Assembly: GCA_947625265.1 (NCBI GenBank)
Contig: CANQNM010000003.1
Coordinates: forward strand, 1-43,262
DNA from: an uncultured Clostridia bacterium
Lineage (GTDB): Bacteria; Bacillota; Clostridia; Oscillospirales; CAG-272
Reading direction: 5' to 3'
Length of the DNA stretch: 43,262 nt
Shown here: piece after piece, positions 10,702 through 19,482 of the stretch
How positions within the stretch are numbered: the first letter of the stretch is position 1
Layout: every line of letters begins with the position of its first letter
The notes under the pieces: generated by a model
Told to the model about the DNA's origin: nothing
Database searches by the model: none
What the model saw: the letters and a program-made list of their open reading frames with translations, nothing else
Position numbers and translations under genes: made by a program

Positions 10702-11271
10702 TTAAAACAATCCGTATATGATTATACCAAGCGCCGCAGAAAAGAGGATCATCCCCACGGGCGGAGGTTTTTTCTTCAGTTTCACCAAGATCAGATGGGT
10801 AAGAACCAAAACAAGAAATATGGCTACTCCTCGCCAATCGGGTGAAAATTCCCCTATTTTTTCTATTCCAAAAAGTTGTGAAAGCGCCATGGAGAGCCCC
10901 GTTGCCGCGATAAGTCCCACCACGCACGGACGCACGCCCAAAAGAATTCCCTGCACTGCCGAATATTTCAGAAAGTTGCGCAAAAGGGCGGCGATTGCCA
11001 AAATAACCGTAAACGACGGCACAATCACGCCAATCGTCGCGAAAAGCGCTCCCGCGAACCCTCCCTCATGAGAACCTACAAAAGTGGCCATATTGATAGC
11101 CAAAGGTCCGGGTGTGGATTCGGACACGGCGACAAAGGAGAGAAATTCCTCTTCCGTCAGCCAACCGTGCGAGAGAACCTCTTCCCTCATGAGCGAGATC
11201 ATTCCGTACCCCCCACCGAAGGAAAATCCGCCGATTTTCACGAAGGTGAGAAAGAGAACCAGCAATTTCAC
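10702..11271 (-). CDS. Chromate transporter (short CHR subunit)
   Basis: FVKIGGFSFGGGYGMISLMREEV, ESTPGPLAINMATFVG; overlaps next gene by 4 nt. Confidence 0.88.
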   Translation of the reverse strand: MKLLVLFLTFVKIGGFSFGGGYGMISLMREEVLSHGWLTEEEFLSFVAVSESTPGPLAINMATFVGSHEGGFAGALFATIGVIVPSFTVILAIAALLRNFLKYSAVQGILLGVRPCVVGLIAATGLSMALSQLFGIEKIGEFSPDWRGVAIFLVLVLTHLILVKLKKKPPPVGMILFSAALGIIIYGLF

Positions 11272-11864
11272 TTTTTTTCACGCGCCTTTCTTCTCACCGT
11301 GCAGAAAACCAAACCGGCGGCGCCCGCCGCAAGGATGCACAAAACGGTGGAAAAATTCGAGGCAAACAGTGAAGCACACAGCATTCCCGCCACAACCAAC
11401 CCAAAAACAGTCATCGAAAACGGCGTCTTTTCAAGTTCCTTAAAAAGCGTTACCGCCGTCCGGAGAATGAGATACAACACGCAAACGCGGATGCCCGAGA
11501 AGGCATAGGCCACGGCGCGCAGCCTGAGAAACCGGTCGAAGAAAAGCGAAACGGCGAAAATGATGACAAAGGAGGGCAGACATACGCCGAACGTTGCCGC
11601 AAGCGCGCCCCATACCCCGGCGATCTTGTATCCCACATAGGTTCCGCTGTTTACCGCAACCGGACCGGGCGTCGATTCCGCCACCGCGATCATGTCCAAA
11701 AACTCCTCTCTTTGCAGCCACTGCTTCTTCTCTACCAATTCATTTTGAAGGAGAGCAAGCATGGCGTATCCGCCGCCAAATGTGAACAAACCGATCTTCA
11801 GCATCGCGCAAAAAAGGGGAAAAATCATTCTTTTGTCTGTTCCAGCCGTTTTCTTACGGTTCAT
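11268..11864 (-). CDS. Chromate transporter (short CHR subunit)
   Basis: LKIGLFTFGGGYAMLALLQNELV, ESTPGPVAVNSGTYVGYK. Confidence 0.88.
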   Translation of the reverse strand: MNRKKTAGTDKRMIFPLFCAMLKIGLFTFGGGYAMLALLQNELVEKKQWLQREEFLDMIAVAESTPGPVAVNSGTYVGYKIAGVWGALAATFGVCLPSFVIIFAVSLFFDRFLRLRAVAYAFSGIRVCVLYLILRTAVTLFKELEKTPFSMTVFGLVVAGMLCASLFASNFSTVLCILAAGAAGLVFCTVRRKAREKK

Positions 11865-12123
11865 TTGTGTTCAACCGCGCGCATCCGCCCATTCCTTCCC
11901 AAAAATTTTCAAGAATTTTTTTAAATTTGCGATTCCTACATGACAAAATCACTGTTTCTACTTTCGGTTTTTCATTTTTCATTTATTGTATACCTAAAAA
12001 GAGAATTTGTCAACTTGTATTTCTTCGCTTACCCTTCAACTTCAATTTTCAGTCTGTAACTCCATGTTTATTTCTCAAGTTTCTTATCCCAAAGGCAAAC
12101 GGCAAAAATATTTGATTTGACTG

Positions 12124-12152
12124 TTTACAAACCATTTTTTTCGTGCTAAAAT
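12124..12152 (+). promoter_or_regulatory. Sigma-A-type promoter for DUF4317 gene
   Basis: TTTACA (12124-12129), 17-nt spacer, TAAAAT (12147-12152). Confidence 0.6.
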
Positions 12153-12165
12153 ATCCCCCGCCAAT

Positions 12166-12205
12166 CAGTCGGCCATACCATTGAAATACCATTGAAGGCC
12201 GACTG
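12166..12205 (+). promoter_or_regulatory. 5'UTR hairpin whose loop is two copies of an 11-mer
   Basis: CAGTCGGCC / GGCCGACTG 9-bp perfect stem; loop ATACCATTGAA ATACCATTGAA. Confidence 0.6.
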
Positions 12206-12229
12206 AAAAACAAAGAAGGAAGGAAAACC

Positions 12230-13381
12230 ATGATCGACAAAGAACTGTCCGAAATCAAAAAAACACTGTCCGTCAAAAAAGCCGCCGCAACCTCCGTAAA
12301 AGGATGCTACATCAACGCCGAGGGAAGAATTATCACCACCTTTGAACGCTCCTTCGGACTTATTGAAGAAGCCGAGATTGAAAAATATCTCGCCATTTTC
12401 AAAAGAACCCTCTCCGGCGGGCTGCAAAAGAATCTCATTGACATTGCCTTCTCCCCCGAGCAGGTCTCAGAGGGAGAGGAATATAAACTTCTGAACACCC
12501 TGAAAAAAAGTTCCCTTGAGGACGGGGAAGCGTTGTCCACCTTCTATGAAAAAATCGCTTCCACTGTGAAATCCAAGGACAACTATGCGGTCCTGTTGCT
12601 CTTCAACAGTTACGACGTCCCATTTAAGGGCAGAAACGATGCGCTGGCGGCTGATATCCATGAGGACGGCGGCTTGGGGGAAGTGTACTCCTACATTCTC
12701 TGTGCGCTTTGTCCTGTAAAAGCCGGGAAATCAGCGCTTTGTTATGATCCGATAGAAAAAACCTTTACAAATTCCCGAGGAGAGGGAACCGTCTGCGCTC
12801 CCACCCTTGGATTTCTTTTCCCCGCCTTTGACGGGAGACAAACCAATATTCACAACGCTCTCTTCTACACCAGGAGCACCGAGGAACTGTCCGAGGAATT
12901 TCTTTCGGCAATATTCGGAAAAACGCCGCTTCCTATGCCGGCAGCGGAACAGTTTCGCTCGTTCCGCACGGTTCTTGCCGAAACTCTCGAAGAGGAATGC
13001 AGCCTCCACATGGCGAAGGAGGTTCGCCGCAAGATCTGTGAAAGAATGGAGGAGCATAAGGACAGCCGCGACCCCGAACCTCTCGCGTTAAGCAAAAAAG
13101 AAGTGCGCGACATGCTGTTGGACTGCGGCGTGGCCGATGAAAAAATGGAAAATTTCTCTAAGAACTACAATGATTCCTTTGGTCCGGCAGCCGATCTTAC
13201 ACCTAAAAATATCGTGGATCCCAAACACTTCGAACTGCGCACTCCGGAGGTACTCATCAAAGTTTCACCCGGACATGACGAACTCATCGACACCAAAATC
13301 ATCGACGGAGTAAAATATATTCTGGTACGCGCCGACGGCGACGTGGAGTTCAACGGACTGTCCGTAAAAATTCGCAGCTGA
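12230..13381 (+). CDS. DUF4317 domain-containing protein
   Basis: Sequence pattern MIDKELSEIKKTL...KGCYINAEGRIITTFERSF recalls the DUF4317 family; RBS GGAAGGAA. Confidence 0.7.
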   Translation: MIDKELSEIKKTLSVKKAAATSVKGCYINAEGRIITTFERSFGLIEEAEIEKYLAIFKRTLSGGLQKNLIDIAFSPEQVSEGEEYKLLNTLKKSSLEDGEALSTFYEKIASTVKSKDNYAVLLLFNSYDVPFKGRNDALAADIHEDGGLGEVYSYILCALCPVKAGKSALCYDPIEKTFTNSRGEGTVCAPTLGFLFPAFDGRQTNIHNALFYTRSTEELSEEFLSAIFGKTPLPMPAAEQFRSFRTVLAETLEEECSLHMAKEVRRKICERMEEHKDSRDPEPLALSKKEVRDMLLDCGVADEKMENFSKNYNDSFGPAADLTPKNIVDPKHFELRTPEVLIKVSPGHDELIDTKIIDGVKYILVRADGDVEFNGLSVKIRS

Positions 13382-13394
13382 CGCTCTTTAAAAA

Positions 13395-13435
13395 CAGACG
13401 GCGGGATGTTTCAAACACGCCCGCCGTCTGCTTTT
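13395..13435 (+). terminator. Rho-independent terminator
   Basis: CAGACGGCGGG (13395-13405) / CCCGCCGTCTG (13420-13430) then CTTTTT. Confidence 0.85.
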
Positions 13436-13499
13436 TCATTGTTGGTTGCCGTTTCGCATTTTGACACGCCTCTGCCATGCTTCGTCTGTCTGTTCGCCT

Positions 13500-13727
13500 T
13501 TACCTGCTCAGCCACTCCTCGGCTTTGGCCTTGGAAAGTGCTTTGATATCTTCCTTTTTGTATGGCGAGGCCTCGCCGCCATTGACATAGAGGAAATACA
13601 GCCCCTTTTCGGTCTGATAAAGACTCTCCTCGTACCCATCAGCGTCGCCAAAATTTCCGTATGTTGCTTTTTTTACAAGCGTCGCGTTTTCAGTATCGTA
13701 TTCTCTTCTGCAAATGATTTTTTTCAT
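13500..13727 (-). CDS. Small conserved-looking protein, 75 aa
   Basis: MKKIICRREYDTENATLVKKATYGNFGDADGYEESLYQTEKGLYFLYVNGGEASPYKK...; GGAAGGAAAATCC upstream of ATG. Confidence 0.65.
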   Translation of the reverse strand: MKKIICRREYDTENATLVKKATYGNFGDADGYEESLYQTEKGLYFLYVNGGEASPYKKEDIKALSKAKAEEWLSR

Positions 13728-13943
13728 GGATTTTCCTTCCTTGGATTTTTGTCTTGATGTTCGAATGTAAGATGCGATTCATCCCATGGAGTATAGCATA
13801 CTTTTTCCCGGCTTTCAATAGTTTTTCCCGTCAAAATTCAGGCAAAAGTCGCTGTTTTGCATAAAATTTCAACAGTTTTCAGTTATGGAGATCGTTTCAA
13901 GGAGATTGAAGCCGAATTTTTTCAAAAACGGCTTTTTTATTCT

Positions 13944-13979
13944 AAAAAAGCCTCTCGCGGTTTTTTCGCCGCGGGAGGC
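13944..13979 (-). terminator. Rho-independent terminator of the oxidoreductase/isomerase operon
   Basis: Minus strand GCCTCCCGCGG-CGAAAAAA-CCGCGAGAGGC followed by TTTTTT. Confidence 0.85.
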
Positions 13980-14096
13980 TTTCAAGCACAGTGTTTTTCG
14001 GCGTCAACGCACAGTTCCCGCCCCTTTTCAACCCTTCAAAGAATGGCGTTGGGACGAAAGGCGGACAGCCTGAAACATTCCACCGGAATATCGCCG

Positions 14097-15236
14097 TCAA
14101 ATTTCGGGAATCTCAATGTCAATCTCTTTGCCCAGACGCGCGGATTTCACAATGCTGTCAATGATAATCTGGTTATAGAAGATCTGCGATGTGGGCACGG
14201 GAGCTGTTCCGCCGTTCCTCACCGCGTCAAGGAAGGAGCGCACTTTCTGGTAGAACAAACCGTTCTTTACCGGACCGCACAAGGGGATGACAGTCTCGGT
14301 CTGCTTGCCTGCCACATCATGGTAGAGTGTCATCGGACCGCCTACCGAACCGTTCCAGCATTCGGTGGAGGGAATACGCAATGCACCTTTTGTGCCGAGG
14401 ATCACGGTGTCCCCGGGGGTATTGAGGTGCATCGCCCAGGAAATGCGGAAGTCCAGAATGATTCCGCCCTCCAAACGGACGAAAGCGGCGGCAAAATCCT
14501 CCACATTGAATCTGGCAGCGTCCGCCGGATTGTTGTAGAGAGGATTGGGGCCGAAATAGGAGGAAATATATCCCGACGCCGTCAAGGGCTTGGGATAGCC
14601 AATGGCGTTCAGCACCATATCCAGGGAATAGCATCCGATGTCTCCCAACGCTCCAATGCCTGCGGTTTTATCCTCAATGAAGGTGCTGTTGGGAATTCCT
14701 CTTCGCCGTCCACCGCCGGTCTGGATGTAGTATATATTCCCCAGTTCACCCGATTCGACGATTTTTTTGATCATTTTCATATTGTTGTCCATTCGGGGCT
14801 GAAAACCTACCGAGAGAATCTTCCCGCTTCTTTTCTCCGCCCGAATGATCTCCACGGCCTCTTCGGTCGTCACGCACATCGGTTTTTCCAAAAGAACGTT
14901 CACACCCTTGTCCAGCGCATAGATGGTCGGCTCGGCATGCTGGCGGTTATAAGTGCAAACCGATACCGCATCCAGTTCCTCGTTGTCCAGCATCTCCTTG
15001 TGGCTGGGATAGCAACGCACGCCCTCCACGCCGTATCTTTTAAAGAATTTTTCGGCTTTTCCGGGGATCAGATCGGCGCCAGCCACGATCTCCACGTCCT
15101 CCATTTGCTTCAAACTCTCTATATGCGCTTCGGCAATCCAGCCCGTGCCGATGATGCCCACTTTGAGTTTTCTGCCGTCGTTCTTTTTCTCCTCGACGGT
15201 CTGCTGTGTAAATTGGTTAAGAACCGAATCAGACAT
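14097..15236 (-). CDS. Gfo/Idh/MocA family oxidoreductase
   Basis: KVGIIGTGWIAEAHIESLKQ, GVNVLLEKPMCVTTEEA, GALGDIGCYSLDMVLNAIG. Confidence 0.9.
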   Translation of the reverse strand: MSDSVLNQFTQQTVEEKKNDGRKLKVGIIGTGWIAEAHIESLKQMEDVEIVAGADLIPGKAEKFFKRYGVEGVRCYPSHKEMLDNEELDAVSVCTYNRQHAEPTIYALDKGVNVLLEKPMCVTTEEAVEIIRAEKRSGKILSVGFQPRMDNNMKMIKKIVESGELGNIYYIQTGGGRRRGIPNSTFIEDKTAGIGALGDIGCYSLDMVLNAIGYPKPLTASGYISSYFGPNPLYNNPADAARFNVEDFAAAFVRLEGGIILDFRISWAMHLNTPGDTVILGTKGALRIPSTECWNGSVGGPMTLYHDVAGKQTETVIPLCGPVKNGLFYQKVRSFLDAVRNGGTAPVPTSQIFYNQIIIDSIVKSARLGKEIDIEIPEI

Positions 15237-15321
15237 TGTTTTTTCCTCTCAAACTTTTTTCAAATTTTGTATTTTGTGACCGTTCTTTTCAAAATCGAAG
15301 GAGAGCGGTCATGACGGAAAT

Positions 15322-16161
15322 TTAAGACCAAAGGCTTTTCAGATATCCGATACTCATCGCGGCGCATTCCAAACTGGTTTTCCCAAGGGACGGATCGTCC
15401 TGCTCCACAACCAGCCAAACGCTTCCCGCCTCCTCCGAAGCTCTGAGAATCTCCGGGATGTTCTGTGCGCCATACCCTACAGGACGGAAAGAAAAGGCGT
15501 CGCTGTCACCCTTGTTCTGCTCCTCTTTCATGCCGATCAGTGCGTACAAATGCGCCGGTTTCTTTCCCGGCATGACGAAGTCCTTTAAATGCACCACCGG
15601 AATCCTGCCGCTGTACTTCCGGACATACGCCGCGGGATCCTCCCCCGCCACATTCACCCAGCAGGTGTCAATTTCTGCCGTGAGAAGATCCGCCGGAATC
15701 TGATCGTAAAGATCGTCAAACCCGTATTTTCCGTTTTCCAGTCTTACAAATTCAAAATCATGATTATGGTACATCATCTGAAGTCCGTACTCCTTGGACT
15801 TTTTGGCGAGCATCCTCACGTTTTCGACTGTAGCGCCGTAGTTCTCTTTGCCCGGGCGATCCTTGCCGCCTAAGTATGGCACCGCGATATAGGAGCAGCC
15901 GATCTCCTTGTACGTCGCAAAGGTTTTATCAGGATCCTCCAGCATCTCTCCCAGCGGTACATGGGCAGAAATCGGGTTCAAATGATATTGAAGGCACAAC
16001 TCACGCACCTGCTCGGCACTTTTGGAGAAAAGACCGGCGAATTCCACGCCGTCGTATCCCATCTTTGCCACACTGTCCAAAGTTCCCTCGAAATCCTTCG
16101 CCATCTGATCCCTTACCGAATACAACTGCAACGCCACCGGAAATTTTTTCAAAAAAATCAC
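15322..16161 (-). CDS. Sugar phosphate isomerase/epimerase (AP-endonuclease 2-like TIM barrel)
   Basis: VALQLYSVRDQMAKDFEGTLDSVAKMGYDGVEFAG, MMYHNHDFEF, EIDTCWVNVAGEDP. Confidence 0.88.
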   Translation of the reverse strand: MIFLKKFPVALQLYSVRDQMAKDFEGTLDSVAKMGYDGVEFAGLFSKSAEQVRELCLQYHLNPISAHVPLGEMLEDPDKTFATYKEIGCSYIAVPYLGGKDRPGKENYGATVENVRMLAKKSKEYGLQMMYHNHDFEFVRLENGKYGFDDLYDQIPADLLTAEIDTCWVNVAGEDPAAYVRKYSGRIPVVHLKDFVMPGKKPAHLYALIGMKEEQNKGDSDAFSFRPVGYGAQNIPEILRASEEAGSVWLVVEQDDPSLGKTSLECAAMSIGYLKSLWS

Positions 16162-16375
16162 TCTCCTTTTTTCGGATTGACCCCGTTTTTAAAGAACCGT
16201 CCGTCCTTTCAGGTTCAGACGCTGAATTTTGGCAGCACGATGCGCCGACAGAGAACGGTTCGGATATGTCGGGGATCCAGCGCGGACCTTTTCTCGAAAC
16301 AGACCGTGCTGTCAACCATTGGCATGAACCGTGCGACGGTGCTCTGGAAAACAGGACAATTTTCATGATCTCCTC

Positions 16376-16404
16376 TTGCATTATAAGACAATTTGTGGTA
16401 CAAT
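16376..16404 (+). promoter_or_regulatory. Candidate promoter for AraC-family gene
   Basis: TTGCAT, 17-nt spacer, TACAAT. Confidence 0.5.
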
Positions 16405-16586
16405 GAAAGACAACAAATGGTTTTTTATAGACAAATATTGCTGTTTTTCAAAATTCAAAATTTTCAGAAGACCGATTCTACTCTTCCGACGTTAAGGGAG
16501 TTCCGAGAAAAACCGGCAAGTACACGGATCCACTTCATTTCGAAACATCCGTTGGAAAAAACCATGTAGCAAAGGGAGAAACCGAC

Positions 16587-17398
16587 ATGCCTGCGTATGA
16601 GAATCACGGAAATATCCTGCGCTGCACCAGAGGCAGCCGCCTGCACTATTTCGCCCATCGGCACCGGGAAATCGAACTGGTTCTCATGCTTGAGGGAACT
16701 TCCACCGTGGTCGTTGACGGAACATCCCACAAAATTTCAGCGGGAAACGCCCTGATCGTCTTTCCGAATCAACTTCACCAATATATTTCCACCGAAAAAG
16801 AGAATTACATCCTCATCCTGATTCCTGCCAACATCTACGGGGACTATGAGGACAGCATCAACGGACACCGACCGCTGAATCCCGTCATCAAAGGCGGCGC
16901 CCAGGACGGGCAGGTACTCACGCTCGTGAAAATGTGTCTTGAAAACTCCTCACACTATGCCTATCAACGGCATAAATGTCTTATCGGGGCCATTCTCGGT
17001 ATCCTTCTGGAGCATCTGCCACTCACTGAGGCGGTGACGGGAACAATGCCGTGGAAAGAATTCTCTCCTACTGTGAGCAGCATTTTCTTGAGGAAATCTC
17101 CCTTGAGAGTATGGCAAAGGAACTTTTTTTGGGAAAATTCTACATTTCCCATCTTTTCAACAATCAACTCAACACCAGTTTCAGCAATTATATCAACGCT
17201 CTGCGCATTGAAAAAGCAGTCAAATTGCTCACCGCCACCAAACTTTCCATCACGGACGTCTGCTTTTCCTCGGGTTTTACATGCACGCGGACATTCAACA
17301 GGGTTTTTGTCAAACGCATTGGCGTTCCTCCAAGGAAATACCGGGCATACCAGCAGGCGGAGTTCGAATCTCATCTTGAAAAGGAATCAAAGGCATGA
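16587..17398 (+). pseudogene. AraC-family transcriptional regulator interrupted by a frameshift near 17049-17052
   Basis: Frame A: cupin half HRHREIELVLMLEGTSTVVVDG...; frame B from GTG 17051: VERILSYCEQHFLEEISLESMAKELF...KLSITDVCFSSGFTCTRTFNRVFVKRIGVPPRKYR, the AraC HTH. Confidence 0.75.
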
Positions 17399-18111
17399 AC
17401 GCAGGCAAAAACGAAACGCTGACCCTAACGCCCATCGCCCACATCGAGACAGACTTTGAGGAGAAATTCGGCGTACCCAGACAGAGCGGAAGAGTGGAAG
17501 AGTTGCGCGGAACTTTGATTTTTGAAAAGGAATACGCGGTCAACGAAGCTCTCAGGGGCATTGAACGCTATTCCCACCTGTGGCTTCTGTGGGGATTCTC
17601 CCTTTGTCGCCGGAGAATATGGTCCCCCACTGTCCGCCCGCCGCGGTTAGGCGGAAACAGACGCGTAGGCGTTTTCGCCACACGTTCCCCCAACCGTCCC
17701 AATCCCGTGGGGCTGTCTCTGGTCAGACTGCTTTCGGTAAACTCCGGAAAAAACGGACCGGAACTTCTTTTGGGCGGCGCAGACCTGGTCTCCGGCACAC
17801 CCATCTACGACATCAAGCCCTACCTTCCCTTTTCCGACTGCGCTCCGGATGCCGTCGGAGGGTTCGCGTCGGATTTTGAGGACTACGGACTGGACGTGGA
17901 GATTCCAGAAGAACTTCTTTCCAAACTCCCTGTCGAAAAACGCAAAGCACTCTGGGGAATTCTTCACGAGGATCCCAGACCTGCCTACCAGCACGACGGC
18001 AGAACCTATGGATTGTCTTTTGCCGGGTACAGCATCTTCTTTTCGGTAGATCGCGAAAACATCCTGCATGTCACCGAAATACGTGAGAGAGAAAAGAGCA
18101 AGGGAAGGTAA
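17395..18111 (+). CDS. trmO: tRNA (N6-threonylcarbamoyladenosine-N6)-methyltransferase TrmO
   Basis: PIAHIETDFEEKFGVPRQSG, VRPPRLGGNRRVGVFATRSPNRPNPVGLS, TPIYDIKPYLPFSD; ATGA overlap with AraC stop. Confidence 0.88.
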   Translation: MNAGKNETLTLTPIAHIETDFEEKFGVPRQSGRVEELRGTLIFEKEYAVNEALRGIERYSHLWLLWGFSLCRRRIWSPTVRPPRLGGNRRVGVFATRSPNRPNPVGLSLVRLLSVNSGKNGPELLLGGADLVSGTPIYDIKPYLPFSDCAPDAVGGFASDFEDYGLDVEIPEELLSKLPVEKRKALWGILHEDPRPAYQHDGRTYGLSFAGYSIFFSVDRENILHVTEIREREKSKGR

Positions 18112-18771
18112 GAAGCGCCTTCGTTTTACAGACGCCAACATTGCCTGAAACTCTACCGGCACATTCACGCCGTCAAAGCCATGCGTCCTCTCGTAAAAAC
18201 CAGATTCAAAAAAAGAATAGTTTTCTTTAAGGAATTCCTTTAGAAAAGAACTGCCGAAGGCAAAACCGTTTTTCGAACAACATTTTTTCATGGTTTGAGG
18301 GCTGCGGTATTTACGGTAAAAAGCGTACCTATACTGCAAAGGGACGCCGACATGGGACGCCGTCCGATCATTCCCGACAAGACAAAACGAAACGACCGGC
18401 AAGAAGCGTGTACTCTCCTTCGGTTCACTCCTGAAATTTATGAAACCAACGTCCGCAGGGGCGCGCAAAAGGGAACGTACCCCTCCGAAATTCCGAACCT
18501 TGCCGTCTTTCAATGGCTGAGTTCGAAAATGGATTTTGGAAAAGGAGCCGTACCGTCCGCTCCAGAAGAAAGACTGTAGCGAAAATTTTAAAAAATCCTG
18601 AAACCTGCGGACGTCCGTTTCGCTGTCCCGGCGATGGCCCGCAACGCGCTTTTTACACCGACTGCCGTTCTTACCGTTGACATAGAGAACCGTTTTAAAA
18701 GTTGAGATTCAATCTCATATAACATTATTTCCAAGAAAAGAGGCCCCATTGTTGGGGGAATAGCATGAGAA

Positions 18772-19482
18772 ATGGGAAAAGAAGAATTTATACGTTTTGA
18801 GAACGTGAGCAAGATTTACGAAATGGGACAAACCCAAATTTCCGCTTTACATGATGTAACCTTCTCGGTAAACGAAGGGGAATTCTGCGTCATTGTCGGG
18901 GCGTCTGGCGCAGGGAAAACCACGCTTCTGAATATTTTGGGAGGAATGGACGTTCTTACCTCGGGCAGTGTGTTTTTAGACGGCAAAGAGATTTCCCGCT
19001 TTTCCCAAAAAGAACTGACCGCCTACCGGCGTCACGATGTAGGTTTTGTCTTTCAGTTCTACAATCTGGTACCCAATCTAACCGCTCTTGAAAATGTGGA
19101 GTTGGCAGCGCAGATCTGCAAAAAGCCCATGGATCCCGATGAAGTGCTGGAGCGTGTGGGACTGGGTGAACGCAAAGACAATTTCCCGGCGCAACTTTCG
19201 GGGGGAGAACAGCAGCGGGTGGCCATTGCGCGGGCTCTTGCCAAAAACCCAAAGATTCTTCTATGCGACGAACCCACGGGAGCCTTGGACTACAACACTG
19301 GCAAAGCCATTTTAAAACTTTTGTTTGATACCTGTAAAAACAACAAAAAAACCGTGATGGTGATCACGCACAATCAGGCGCTGTGCGCCATGGCCGATCG
19401 GGTGGTGCATGTGCGCAGTGGAAGCGTCACGCAGGTGCAGATCAACGCGCATCCGAAATCGGTAGAGGAAATTGAGTGGTAA
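18772..19482 (+). CDS. ABC transporter ATP-binding protein (MacB/LolD type)
   Basis: [50 protein letters not shown]. Confidence 0.93.
   Translation: MGKEEFIRFENVSKIYEMGQTQISALHDVTFSVNEGEFCVIVGASGAGKTTLLNILGGMDVLTSGSVFLDGKEISRFSQKELTAYRRHDVGFVFQFYNLVPNLTALENVELAAQICKKPMDPDEVLERVGLGERKDNFPAQLSGGEQQRVAIARALAKNPKILLCDEPTGALDYNTGKAILKLLFDTCKNNKKTVMVITHNQALCAMADRVVHVRSGSVTQVQINAHPKSVEEIEW

Noticed and set aside
13857-15314. 485-aa plus-strand ORF
   Set aside because: Antisense to the clear Gfo/Idh oxidoreductase; Ser/His/Arg-rich shadow translation with no RBS.
16587-17459. Programmed -1 frameshift in the AraC gene
   Set aside because: No X-XXY-YYZ slippery heptamer or clear downstream stimulator; mutation or base-call error is simpler.
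17647-18513. 288-aa minus-strand ORF
   Set aside because: Half lies antisense to trmO; no recognisable domain or RBS.
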